From the NCBI RefSeq assembly GCF_016595495.1, contig NZ_JAENIM010000009.1:1-64000 (forward strand): DNA of 64,000 nt, in the 5' to 3' direction. Source of the DNA: Persicirhabdus sediminis (GTDB taxonomy: Bacteria > Verrucomicrobiota > Verrucomicrobiia > Verrucomicrobiales > Akkermansiaceae). Both the position numbers and the translations under genes were made by a program. Positions within the stretch are counted from its first letter, which is position 1. Each line of letters begins with the position of its first letter. The notes beneath the pieces were generated by a model. The model searched no databases and was not told where the DNA came from. It worked only from the letters and a program-made list of their open reading frames with translations. This document shows, in pieces, positions 15,310-24,451 of this stretch.

Positions 15310-17034
15310 CTAGTACATGCGGCTCTCGACGTCGCGGAACTCAAGAAACAACTCGTTCCAGCGCTCTTGATTATTTGCTAAATCATCGAGTGCTTTGACG
15401 AGGTCACCTTTGACCATTTCTAGCATGCCACCGTACTCGACATAAAAGTCGTGCAGACCACGCGAATATTCCTCGCGGATGCCATCTACAAAATCACCAG
15501 GTGAGTCGTCGAGACGATCAGACAATAAAGCCAATACTCGGCGCCGCGACCGCAGTGCGCGCACATTCATGTAAACCAGCAGCGCGGGCACACCCATGAG
15601 AATGGCCAGCGAGAGCCATGGGTTGAGAAATTCTACAAAAGCCCCCAGCAAACCAGCTAGAGTGAATAAAAACAAGATGGATGACATGCAGCGCTGCAGC
15701 ACATTGCGGCGTTTCTCCATTTGCTCTTCTAATGAGCGTCGCAGCCTCAGCTGGATAATCGACTGCTCTGAAACCTCGCCCATGCTGGTGACAAAATTCT
15801 TTTTCACCTCATCAAATCCAGCTGAGCTGGCTTTGAAAACTGGCAAGTCGAGGCCAAGTTCATTTTGCACGCGCGGCAGCACACTATCCCAGTGCATGCG
15901 GCATTCCTCGCGGATACCATCGCCTACTCGCGCGGCATCTTTTTCCACAGCTTTGCGGATTTCAGCCTGCAGTACCGCTTCGATCTGGCGACCAACACGG
16001 TCTTCCACAAACAAACTCACCATGCTTGGCAGCAGTCGCAGTTTTTTGCGCACGATATCGATGATATTTTCCTGCTGCGCAGAGAAAACCTCACGCATGT
16101 CGGCAAATTTATCTTCCAGCTGGTCACGCTGACGAGCGCGCAAGATATCCAGCTCTTCCTCTACTTGAATCAGGAATCCTTTATTGTCGCGCAATCTCGC
16201 ACCATGAGCATCCATGAAACGATCCATTTCTCGCAAACACTGACCTAGCCCACGTGAGGCTTGAGCCAGATAATGACGACGTTTCGCGGAAGCATCCACA
16301 ATATCAGCCAGATAATCTTCCAGCTGCAACACGCCACTGTCAAAAAACATGTCCTGATCGCGCGGTTCTCTTTGCTGCGCCTTGGTTGCCAGCTCAGCAG
16401 ACACCGCCAACATTGGCAGCGCGCGCCCAACTTTCTGTTCTGACAAATCACGCAAATGGTGCATGATGGTTTTCAGCTCGCCACTATTACTGCGGTCCAC
16501 CTGCTGCAGCACAATCACCGACTTATCCAGCACATCGCTGTCCACTTTCGCCAAAAAGTCCCAGGTGCATGCCGTCCATGGGTTGCTGACAATAAATACC
16601 CAGAGGACTAAATCTACCTCTGGCAAAAATTTGAGCATCTCACCGTGGTGAGCGCCATCACCGGCATTCAGGCCTGGCGTATCAATAAAACTATATTGTT
16701 TGAGAAACTCGTTCGAGCGGTACTTTTCACATACCAAAACTTCAGTTTCTACATCACGATCTTCTTTTCCGTAACGAAACCACTGCAGCTGCTTGGTCTC
16801 GGGCAAAAAGCTAGCCTTACACAGCTCGCCACCAAAAAGCCCATTCATCAACGTCGACTTGCCCGCATTCACCTCACCACAAACCATGGTGAGGATAGGG
16901 CGGTTCAAGTCCTCAAGGGCCTCTTCCTGACTTGCAGGATATTCGTCAAAGCCTATTCGCCCAGCAAACTCACGGATCGATTGATCCAGCTCGGACAACT
17001 GCTTTTTTTTGCTAAAGTACTCTTTGCCAATCAT
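15310..17034 (-). CDS. Dynamin-like GTPase
   Basis: A 574-residue large GTPase of the bacterial dynamin-like group. The P-loop GEVNAGKS (53-60) matches the dynamin-type GxxxxGKS. G3 is DTPG (118-121). The G4 position reads QQVD (177-180) instead of TKxD, a tolerated variation in bacterial members. Long charged helices follow (about 270-440), typical of the neck/trunk. A hydrophobic hairpin (about 455-500) would anchor the protein in the membrane, and a C-terminal helix returns to the GTPase head. Bacterial relatives remodel or protect membranes. It lies 38 bp downstream of the deacetylase gene on the same strand, possibly co-transcribed, though no shared task is obvious. Confidence 0.85.
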   Translation of the reverse strand: MIGKEYFSKKKQLSELDQSIREFAGRIGFDEYPASQEEALEDLNRPILTMVCGEVNAGKSTLMNGLFGGELCKASFLPETKQLQWFRYGKEDRDVETEVLVCEKYRSNEFLKQYSFIDTPGLNAGDGAHHGEMLKFLPEVDLVLWVFIVSNPWTACTWDFLAKVDSDVLDKSVIVLQQVDRSNSGELKTIMHHLRDLSEQKVGRALPMLAVSAELATKAQQREPRDQDMFFDSGVLQLEDYLADIVDASAKRRHYLAQASRGLGQCLREMDRFMDAHGARLRDNKGFLIQVEEELDILRARQRDQLEDKFADMREVFSAQQENIIDIVRKKLRLLPSMVSLFVEDRVGRQIEAVLQAEIRKAVEKDAARVGDGIREECRMHWDSVLPRVQNELGLDLPVFKASSAGFDEVKKNFVTSMGEVSEQSIIQLRLRRSLEEQMEKRRNVLQRCMSSILFLFTLAGLLGAFVEFLNPWLSLAILMGVPALLVYMNVRALRSRRRVLALLSDRLDDSPGDFVDGIREEYSRGLHDFYVEYGGMLEMVKGDLVKALDDLANNQERWNELFLEFRDVESRMY

Positions 17035-17072
17035 GCTCTATTCGCCAATGCGACTAGCTTTGGGCTAATCCA

Positions 17073-17897
17073 TCACGGGGTTACTGCAGCCTGAGCGACA
17101 CCGCTTGGCTGAGCTAAGAGCTGAGAAACAGTCACAAAGGTGTGACCTTTGCGAATCAGCCTATCAATCGTACCTGGCACAGCATCCACAGTCGTCTTGT
17201 GAATATCGTGGGCCAAGAGAATCGCACCATTGTGCGCTTTATTGACCAGCTCGTTCTCTACGCGATAAGCATTACGGTATTTCCAATCCAGTGGATCTAC
17301 TGACCACAGAATAGTAGGATAACCATACTCGTTGAAAATCCACTGACGTTGGTCCTGGCGCAGCGCTCCGTATGGCGGACGGAATGTGCGCGGCTGCACA
17401 CCACATGCTTTCACAATAGAGTCGCGGCATTTGTTTAATGAATCGCGGCATTGGTCAGCTGACATCTTAGTGAAGTTATTGTGCTTCCAGCTATGGTTAC
17501 CAATTTCGTGCCCCTCCGCTACAATGCGGCGCACAATCTGTGGGTATGCGTCAACATTAGTACCGACGACATAAAATGTCGCCTTCACATTGCGATCACG
17601 CAAAATGTCCAGAAGGCGTGGAGTCAAACTTGGGTGTGGGCCGTCATCAAAGGTCAGCGCTACATATGGAGTCGCTGATGATCCACGCGTATGAGTCACG
17701 CCGCTCGCAGCTGACAAATCACTCGAAAGGTTGATATCTGGATTGCGTTCCGGCGGTCCTTTCACTCGCGGAGCTGAATAATTGCTATTCGCAGAACTTT
17801 TCACCTCAGCTTCTACAGGAGGCGATGAAACGTCTTTTGAACCGCACGAAACAGCCAACAACGCAGTACACAGGATTAGGGAAATTTTTCTTAACAT
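17073..17897 (-). CDS. Polysaccharide deacetylase (NodB/CE4) lipoprotein
   Basis: A 274-residue carbohydrate esterase family 4 enzyme, exported and lipid-anchored at Cys18 (AVSC). The NodB domain (about 75-260) keeps the catalytic and metal-binding set: TFDDGPH (Asp84, Asp85), HEIGNHSWKH (His135, His139), the RPPYG block near 173-177 and the later LLAHDIH with a C-terminal His. Such enzymes remove N-acetyl groups from peptidoglycan, chitin or a surface polysaccharide; specificity cannot be read. A short linker (PPERNPDINLSSDLSAASG) joins the anchor to the domain. It is the first gene of a likely pair with the dynamin-like GTPase. Confidence 0.9.
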   Translation of the reverse strand: MLRKISLILCTALLAVSCGSKDVSSPPVEAEVKSSANSNYSAPRVKGPPERNPDINLSSDLSAASGVTHTRGSSATPYVALTFDDGPHPSLTPRLLDILRDRNVKATFYVVGTNVDAYPQIVRRIVAEGHEIGNHSWKHNNFTKMSADQCRDSLNKCRDSIVKACGVQPRTFRPPYGALRQDQRQWIFNEYGYPTILWSVDPLDWKYRNAYRVENELVNKAHNGAILLAHDIHKTTVDAVPGTIDRLIRKGHTFVTVSQLLAQPSGVAQAAVTP

Positions 17898-18114
17898 AGC
17901 TAAATTAATGATAATGAATCGCCTACAGAACCAAGCGAATGATGGATGATACTCTAGCCCTCATTAGACGATTGTCACGCAATTCTTAGGCATATGCCAA
18001 AGTCTAAACTCGATTGAAAAAAAAATCACTTTTGATGCATTTATTTATTGCATTTCTTCAGAAATTCCCTTAAAGATTCGCCGCGCCGCCGAAGGGAGGC
18101 CAACAAGGAGTAAC

Positions 18115-18189
18115 AGCCCTATAGTGTAATCGGTAACACACCGGATTTTGATTCCGTATTTCTAGGTTCGAGTCCTAGTAGGGCTACCA
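18115..18189 (+). tRNA. tRNA-Gln (UUG)
   Basis: A 75-nt cloverleaf with encoded CCA. Acceptor AGCCCTA pairs perfectly with TAGGGCT, the anticodon loop TTTTGAT gives UUG, and the T-arm CTAGGTTCGAGTCCTAG is intact. Confidence 0.95.
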
Positions 18190-18199
18190 CTCACTAACT

Positions 18200-18230
18200 T
18201 AGCCAGTCAGCAATGACTGGCTATTTTTTT
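18200..18230 (+). terminator. Terminator after tRNA-Gln
   Basis: TAGCCAGTCA-gcaa-TGACTGGCTA is followed by seven T residues, starting 11 bp after the tRNA CCA end. It is a textbook rho-independent terminator. Confidence 0.9.
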
Positions 18231-18932
18231 GCCCATTTTTTGGCCACTAGGTCAGATTCTAGCCAGCAGCGCTAGCTTCAGTTTTCAGCCCTCTCCTTGA
18301 CCGCTAGCGCGGGGTTTTGGTCAGTAGAATCCATTGACCACGCCCACTCACTTTCAGCTGCCTTGTTTTCCAGCTACGTGCCACCCTGAGGTGAAATTTT
18401 TCAAGCTCACATAAAAGAGTAAACCGGCACATTTTCCCTCATCCCGCCGCCAGCTGAGCAGCGGAGGCAATAACGGTTCGCTGACGATAAACTTACAGGC
18501 AAATACACCGTTACAACGCAGGCAGCAACTAACCTTCCCCACCTCGCTAACCCATCCAAATTTAACTTAAACCAGCTGATTTTCACAAATCTGTCGGTAA
18601 ATAATTAGATAAAAGGATAAACGCCCCAACGTATGTATCGACGCGTACAAACAAAGACAGGTAAACGATTTAGTCCCCATCGAAGATATCCGCTCCACCC
18701 AGCGCCCCCTATACTTACCCTTACCCAACTCACTTATCTATCATTCAGCCCAGCTAGACCCAGAACAATACATTTCCACTAGGGAAAAACTGACGAAATC
18801 AAACAAAACTTTTGTTTCAGGGTGAAAATTAATGTCGTAATGAGAAGGATTTCGACATTGTCCAGCAAATACATTGTGCCTACATTTCATACTAGCAAAC
18901 GCTTATTAATTTACTAACGCAAATTCAAACCT
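18231..18932. other. Gene-free region upstream of the first pilin-like module
   Basis: About 700 bp without a supported gene. A 62-codon minus-strand frame at 18354-18542 has no family features. Near the downstream end are an inverted repeat (AAACAAAA 18801-18808, TTTTGTTT 18810-18817) and a block shared with the second pilin module (18857-18887), so the promoter probably lies in the last 130 bp. Confidence 0.5.
18857..18887 (+). promoter_or_regulatory. Upstream element shared by both pilin-like modules
   Basis: The sequence ATTG.CCAG...AATACATTGTG.CTACATT occurs 46-76 bp before the start codon here and again at 24397-24427 before the second module. The surrounding bases are otherwise diverged, which suggests a conserved promoter or regulator site. 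No standard -35/-10 pair fits it neatly. Confidence 0.5.
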
Positions 18933-21900
18933 ATGAGGACAAACTTAGCGTCTAGACCATACCTAATGCAGAGCGAAATGGGATTCGCCCTCATTGCAAC
19001 GATTGCGGTCATGGCGCTCATGGCTGTCACCGCCTTAGCCATGTTGAGTTTGAGCACCGTGGAAGTTCGCTCATCCAACCACGGCGATGCCATGGCTGAA
19101 GCAAAAGCGAATGCACGAATGGCATTGATGATTGCCATCGGTGAACTCCAAAAAGCAGCTGGGCCAGATACTAGAGTCACAGCCGAAGGAAACATCGACG
19201 ACCAAGCCGACGAAGGCAAAGGTCACTGGATGGGCGTGTGGAGCTCCGCTAAAGAAACAGGTAGCCAAGACGCGAAGGATCAGGGTGAGTTCATCAGCTG
19301 GATGGTTTCACACCCACCCAATACGCCACTGGCATACTCACATATCAGCGACCAAAGTTTTCTCGATGACACTTTTGCCAATGGTCTAGCCAACTCAGTT
19401 ACGCTTGTGGGTGCAGGCAGCGCCAACATCAATGACAAACCTGGAGATAAGGTCATCGCTCCGAAAGTGGAAATCATCGACTCATCCACTGAAAACCGAA
19501 CAGGTCATTACGCCTACTGGATCGGCGACGAGGGCGTCAAAGCGCGCATCGATCTACAAAGCACGGAAGGAAGAAATGATCGGCTGACAAACATGGGCAC
19601 ACAACGCTCAGCCTTTGAGGTCATGACCGATATCAAAGAGTCAAAATCCGATCTTTCCGTTGATGACCCTCAAATAAGTAAACTCTTAAGCACTCAATCC
19701 ATCGCCCACATGTCCAACAGAGAAGCCGGCATCAGCCACTTCCACGATATCACCTCGCACTCGATGGGTCTGCAAACAACCACCCGCGACGCCAACACCA
19801 AGTATGGCTCAGGAACAACTACGGTGATGGAAAATGGTGGGCTTAAAATTGACCTCTCATTGTTATTTGAAAAATCAGATAATGATTTTGAAGCCCTGAC
19901 GCCAGCAGATTACGCAGCCTTCCAATACGACGATGCTCCCTTTGGCACCTCAACTCTACGCGACGTGGGGCTATTATTCACCGTTGACGGTGTCACTGAG
20001 GACAATTCCACCGAAGGGATGATCTATGGCCCCACCATGGACATGCTCAGAACCCATTACCGCTTGTACAAAGACGTCGAAAATAAAGAATCCCAGCCAA
20101 CACTCAAGCAGGCATTTCCCTTCTACCCGAATGCTACTGAGTTTGATAATAACTACGAACTGACCGCCTACATCAATGCCGAGCGCCTAGGTCGTCGCTT
20201 CCTAGATACAAATACTCACCGGGTTTCAGAGAAGAAGGCGGAAGATGGCAATTATGCTGTGACCTTCGATGTCACGCGCAATACCAAACCTAATGTCGCG
20301 CCCTATTTAAATAGGGTGCTCTATTATTTTTCCGTAATCACTGAAAAAACTAAAAGAACTGACGGCTCTGGCGGTTCTGATACCCATAACGACACGGATG
20401 ATGAGTGTTATCGCATTAGCAAAGTAGTCATCACCCCTATTGTTATCCTCCACAACCCCTACGATATCTCGATTAACTGTCCTGACATGGCCTACCGTCC
20501 ACACTTTCAGGAAAGCCAACTGCTTGCGCCTCAAGGCGGGTCTATAAAATTACATGAAGAAAAGCTCGTCACTAACGGCAATACCGAAGACGCTGTGTTT
20601 AAAATCCCAGCCTGTAGTTACAAACCTGGTGAAATCAAATTATTCATGCCCAACGACCTGAAGGCATTGGAAAATGAGCACGAGCTCGCGGAACTCTCAA
20701 CAGGCGTAAGCCTTGGTTCTGGTGCCTTTTTTGAAATTAAAAAACCAGATGACGTAGCAGAAGGTGACAAAAGTAGCACCTACATGGAAACGCAAAATAT
20801 TGACGCGAATGATCAATTCAAGCTCTTTGCCTACCACACGAAACATAACATCCAGTCATTAGAGATTTACCAAGGGGGCAATCTCAACAGAATTTACACA
20901 TCCAGAGCGGTCAACCTAGAAAGTCACTCCACGGGCGGCTTATCAAGCTTACGAAACGGTGCGCCAGAACGTAGTGCTCTAGATTACGCAACAGCTGAGA
21001 ACGAGCCGCTGCAAGCTACAAACTACTACGACTTTTACACCAAACCATATAATTATGAATTACCTCGTGATTATATGGACTCTGAGAGTTCAGCGGCAGC
21101 TGTTTACGGTTTCCCAACTTTTGTCTTCAACAACCCGATGTGCGTTTCGGATTCAGGTATAGATAACAAAGCATCTGGTAACATTACAAGACAAGCGTCC
21201 CCTGGAGCCTCTGTCTATTCACCCTACAAGAGCACCCATGCAGATTATAGCGGCAGCGCCGCGAGACAAGAACAGATAACCGCCCTGCTCTCTCCTGATG
21301 GCAAAACTACGACTTGGGGAAGTGGCTATAACGATGAAGGTCAGACACATATCTCCGTGCTCAGCATTCCAACAGCACCGCTGGTATCTATCGGCTCACT
21401 GCAACATGCTAACTTATTTGATCAGGGAAACCATCCAGCCTTGCTCATTGGTAACTCGTTTCCCAATTTACAGCTGACAGACCTAGCCATTACATTTGAG
21501 GAAATAAGCCGCGTAGACAACAATGGCTACCGCAAATGCCATATCCCTTTTGACTCCACCTTCCACACTAATGAAGCCATTTGGGATTATTATTATTTTT
21601 CATCCATAGCGCCTAGATCGGATCAAGGTGCATACGATGATTCATCAGCTGATGCTGAAGCCGACATTCAACAAGTGATATCCGACTGGTTAGACGGCAC
21701 CCAACCATTAGCCAATGAGCGCATTGTTTTTCTCGCAAATGGAGAAAGCATAGACGATGTCAAATTAGCCCTCGCAGAGCCAGAAGCCTATCAATTTGCC
21801 TCCGCTTATACAGGATTACTGGGAGCGTTTAACGTAAACTCCACCTCCGTTGAGGCGTGGAAAGCGATGCTAGCTGGCTACCGAGGCCAATCCTTAGACA

Positions 21901-22673
21901 TTAACCCTAACGGCAAAGTTAAGACTCATGACAATGATACGGACTCAGCCCTACCGCGCACACTCTTACCAAACAAAGCAGGCATCTCTGATCCGGAGCC
22001 ATTTGACGAGGATACCTGGCTAGCCTTTGCCAAACTCAGTGATGACGATATTCAAGAACTTGCTGAGGCCATTGTCACTGAGCTCAAAGAACGCATGGAG
22101 GAAAATGCTCAGAGGTTCACCGCCGCTAAGGGGTCATCTAAAGTGCCCTTCCTGAGTCTAGCTGACTTTGTTAACCGCATGCCTGATTCATCTGAGCCCG
22201 AATATCAAACATCTGGCCTGCTACAAGGTGCCATTCACAAAGCCAAGATCAACGAGACCTTGGAAACAGATTCAGCGTCTAGAACAACAAATGCATTTAC
22301 CACCGCAGCCGTCACCCCTAACGCTAGAGATTACGAAGTTGAGTTACCTGAAGACTTCCCAGCCTTAGACGCAGCATCCAGCCCCAGCTACATTCTGCAG
22401 TCAGACATCCTGCAAGCTATCGGATCTAGCATTAGCGCGCGCTCAGATACATTCAAAATTAGAGCCTATGGCGACAGCCTAGACAGCAAAGGCAATATTG
22501 TCGCCGAGGCTTGGTGCGAAGCAGTTGTCCAGCGTACGCCAGTTCCCGTCACCCCCGTGGGAACCACGGGGATTGCCAAGTGGACACCTGATACATCAAA
22601 TTCAACGCTGCCTAACTACGGAAGAAAAATGAAAGTCGTCGCTTTCAAATGGCTTAACAAAAACGAAATCTAA
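18933..22673 (+). CDS. Giant pilin-like exported protein, copy 1
   Basis: A 1246-residue protein with a type IV-prepilin-like N-terminus. A polar leader ends in SEMG, then comes FALIATIAVMALMAVTALAM and LSLSTVEVRSSNHGDAMAEAKANARMALMIAIGELQKAAGPDTRVTAEG. The residue at mature position 5 is not Glu, so assembly into a normal pilus is uncertain. The remainder is a long, acidic, beta-rich surface region with repeated TRNTKPN, VVTPIVILHNPYDISI and RAYGDS blocks. It resembles the long pilin-like proteins found in many copies in Verrucomicrobiota (compare the Verru_Chthon cassette protein A group), from memory and unverified. A secreted partner gene starts 12 bp downstream, and a second full copy of the pair follows at 24452. 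Confidence 0.75.
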   Translation: MRTNLASRPYLMQSEMGFALIATIAVMALMAVTALAMLSLSTVEVRSSNHGDAMAEAKANARMALMIAIGELQKAAGPDTRVTAEGNIDDQADEGKGHWMGVWSSAKETGSQDAKDQGEFISWMVSHPPNTPLAYSHISDQSFLDDTFANGLANSVTLVGAGSANINDKPGDKVIAPKVEIIDSSTENRTGHYAYWIGDEGVKARIDLQSTEGRNDRLTNMGTQRSAFEVMTDIKESKSDLSVDDPQISKLLSTQSIAHMSNREAGISHFHDITSHSMGLQTTTRDANTKYGSGTTTVMENGGLKIDLSLLFEKSDNDFEALTPADYAAFQYDDAPFGTSTLRDVGLLFTVDGVTEDNSTEGMIYGPTMDMLRTHYRLYKDVENKESQPTLKQAFPFYPNATEFDNNYELTAYINAERLGRRFLDTNTHRVSEKKAEDGNYAVTFDVTRNTKPNVAPYLNRVLYYFSVITEKTKRTDGSGGSDTHNDTDDECYRISKVVITPIVILHNPYDISINCPDMAYRPHFQESQLLAPQGGSIKLHEEKLVTNGNTEDAVFKIPACSYKPGEIKLFMPNDLKALENEHELAELSTGVSLGSGAFFEIKKPDDVAEGDKSSTYMETQNIDANDQFKLFAYHTKHNIQSLEIYQGGNLNRIYTSRAVNLESHSTGGLSSLRNGAPERSALDYATAENEPLQATNYYDFYTKPYNYELPRDYMDSESSAAAVYGFPTFVFNNPMCVSDSGIDNKASGNITRQASPGASVYSPYKSTHADYSGSAARQEQITALLSPDGKTTTWGSGYNDEGQTHISVLSIPTAPLVSIGSLQHANLFDQGNHPALLIGNSFPNLQLTDLAITFEEISRVDNNGYRKCHIPFDSTFHTNEAIWDYYYFSSIAPRSDQGAYDDSSADAEADIQQVISDWLDGTQPLANERIVFLANGESIDDVKLALAEPEAYQFASAYTGLLGAFNVNSTSVEAWKAMLAGYRGQSLDINPNGKVKTHDNDTDSALPRTLLPNKAGISDPEPFDEDTWLAFAKLSDDDIQELAEAIVTELKERMEENAQRFTAAKGSSKVPFLSLADFVNRMPDSSEPEYQTSGLLQGAIHKAKINETLETDSASRTTNAFTTAAVTPNARDYEVELPEDFPALDAASSPSYILQSDILQAIGSSISARSDTFKIRAYGDSLDSKGNIVAEAWCEAVVQRTPVPVTPVGTTGIAKWTPDTSNSTLPNYGRKMKVVAFKWLNKNEI

Positions 22674-22685
22674 CCATCAACCTCG

Positions 22686-23417
22686 ATGAAATTTCTCACC
22701 CTACTATTTCTATTGTTATATTCCTGTGCTTTCGCACAAGAAAAGGCCCCACTTTATTTCAAAGTCTATTCGCTTGGCACTATATCCAAACCACTGGCAT
22801 TTGGCCCCGTAGACAAATCTACTGAACTCGAGTTTTCTAAAAGGAAACGGTCTAAATTCTATCAAACCCCAAAGGGTAAAAAAATCGTCTTTTACGAAAA
22901 GGGCGCGCCAACTAACGATGAAGGAAAATTAAATATTGTTGGCTCAGCAACGATACCCAACACCGTCAAAGAGCCGCTACTTGTTTTTGTGCCTTTGGAG
23001 AAAAAAGAGGATCAACCGCAGAAATACGATATTGTCACAGTGGATGATAACCCTAAGAATTTCAGCCCGGGAAAATCAAATTTCATCAATCTAACGAAGA
23101 ATAAAGTTGCGCTTGTGGTAGGCAAAAAAGATCCAAAAACAATCCACATCAAACCTAAAAATTGCCAGACTTATTCTCTAAGTAAGAACCATCAAGGCAA
23201 CCTGCCATTCAAACTCTTCATCAACGAAAATAAAAAGGCTAACTTGGCCATGAACTCGTACCTATTTCCTAGCCATACGACGAGGAATATCTATTTCATC
23301 TGGCCGAAAAATACACCGCACAAAAACGGCAATCTTGTAAAACTTGAACTCCTCGGACAAAACGAGGCGCAAATGAAACAAGACAGACTAAATCTAAAAA
23401 ATATGCAGGTTCAATAG
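22686..23417 (+). CDS. Secreted partner of the pilin-like protein, copy 1
   Basis: A 243-residue exported protein: signal peptide MKFLTLLFLLLYSCAFAQ, then a basic, beta-rich domain (PLYFKVYSLGT..., GPVDKSTELEFSKRKRSKFY, LLVFVPLEKK, YDIVTVDDNPKNFSPGKSNFINLTKNKVALVVGKKD). No family is recognised. It is homologous to the 246-residue protein at 28321 across its whole length and, like it, lies just behind a giant pilin-like gene, so it probably supports assembly, anchoring or stability of that protein. The strong basic charge against the acidic partner is consistent with direct contact, but that is inference. Confidence 0.75.
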   Translation: MKFLTLLFLLLYSCAFAQEKAPLYFKVYSLGTISKPLAFGPVDKSTELEFSKRKRSKFYQTPKGKKIVFYEKGAPTNDEGKLNIVGSATIPNTVKEPLLVFVPLEKKEDQPQKYDIVTVDDNPKNFSPGKSNFINLTKNKVALVVGKKDPKTIHIKPKNCQTYSLSKNHQGNLPFKLFINENKKANLAMNSYLFPSHTTRNIYFIWPKNTPHKNGNLVKLELLGQNEAQMKQDRLNLKNMQVQ

Positions 23418-24199
23418 CTACTTCAGCTAGTGCATTTCCCAACAGATATTAATTCATTAGAGGTGGGTTTCATTTCGAATCACGCTTTTGTTAGCGCTGA
23501 GGCGTGAAAATTAGCTATCTAAAAGTGGCTGGTAGAAATAAAGCTATAATACTTAGTTAGTCATATCCTGTGTGAGCACTTAAATCGTCGAAATGGCGAG
23601 CTGCATTATTATTCTAGCCCACGCCTGAGCTGGTCGCGCAGCTGGCTACTAGATCACTAAAAACACAGGCCAAAAGGAAGATAGCGGAGCGAATGGCTCT
23701 GACGCAGGCCAGTCGGAAGGCCTAAGGTCGTCTGGCTGATCGCGCCTGATCGCTCTTTAGCCGCAAAGGGACCAGAAAGTGCAAGCTCGTTAATAATATC
23801 TAGCTACTTAGCTATGATCCAATCACTAGCTGCGATCTGCAAAAACAATCTGCAGATAGAGTGAAGCAGCAGTGCCCATCAAGCAGCCCATGATAGGTCG
23901 TTAGCTCAGCATGTTAATTGAGCTAACTTCATTCTACGTACGAGCCACTAGCCAAAGATGAATGCTCAGTAAATTCATCCCCCACACCAGCTAGATTAGA
24001 TAAATCAGATAGAATGCATATTAGCCGCGGCAATGGTGAAACTGGCGCGGTTTAGCAGCGTTCAACCAATCAAAGCGCATTTGGTTGCAGCCAACTTTCA
24101 ATAAATTTGGACAAATAATTAACTCAAAACTCCAATATTTAACACCCACCAGAGCACAGCAAATGGCTAGATAGGCTAACTGTGAACAAATATGGATTA

Positions 24200-24229
24200 A
24201 TCTTTCATGAAATATAATTCATGAAAGAT
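24200..24229. promoter_or_regulatory. Perfect inverted repeat, operator-like
   Basis: Two 12-bp arms (ATCTTTCATGAA and its exact complement) flank a 6-nt centre, ATATAA. No T-run follows on either side, so a regulator-binding site is more likely than a terminator. It lies about 220 bp before the second pilin-like gene and has no counterpart before the first. Confidence 0.45.
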
Positions 24230-24396
24230 CCTAGTTAATATTACGTGTAAGTTCATGTATGATAAGGATCTCAGCACCTTCATCAGGCATTAGACAAGCG
24301 GATTTCTTCTATCAGAATAATGTCATTTTGCTGACGACTAGGGACAATTATCGGTCAAGTGTTTCTTATTTGAACTATTTCCGGCTAAAATTCCAT

Positions 24397-24427
24397 ATTG
24401 CCCAGATGAATACATTGTGACTACATT
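24397..24427 (+). promoter_or_regulatory. Upstream element shared by both pilin-like modules, copy 2
   Basis: ATTGCCCAG-atg-AATACATTGTGACTACATT matches the block at 18857-18887 apart from two or three positions and lies 25-55 bp before the start codon. Conservation against a diverged background argues for a functional promoter-region site. Confidence 0.5.
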
Positions 24428-24451
24428 GGTTATTAACGAACGATTGCAGCC

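Larger units (their letters stand above)
23418..24451. other. One-kilobase noncoding gap between the two modules
   Basis: No ORF of substance is visible on either strand. It contains a perfect inverted repeat with 12-bp arms (ATCTTTCATGAA 24200-24211, TTCATGAAAGAT 24218-24229) and, near its end, the second copy of the shared upstream element (24397-24427). Otherwise it is A/T-rich with frequent CTAG. The first module has no obvious terminator at its end. Confidence 0.55.

Noticed and set aside
18354-18542. 62-codon minus-strand frame before the pilin-like gene
   Set aside because: No family features, low-quality codon pattern and no neighbour context.
24200-24229. Terminator for the first pilin-like operon
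   Set aside because: The inverted repeat is about 780 bp past the stop codon and lacks a T-run on either strand.
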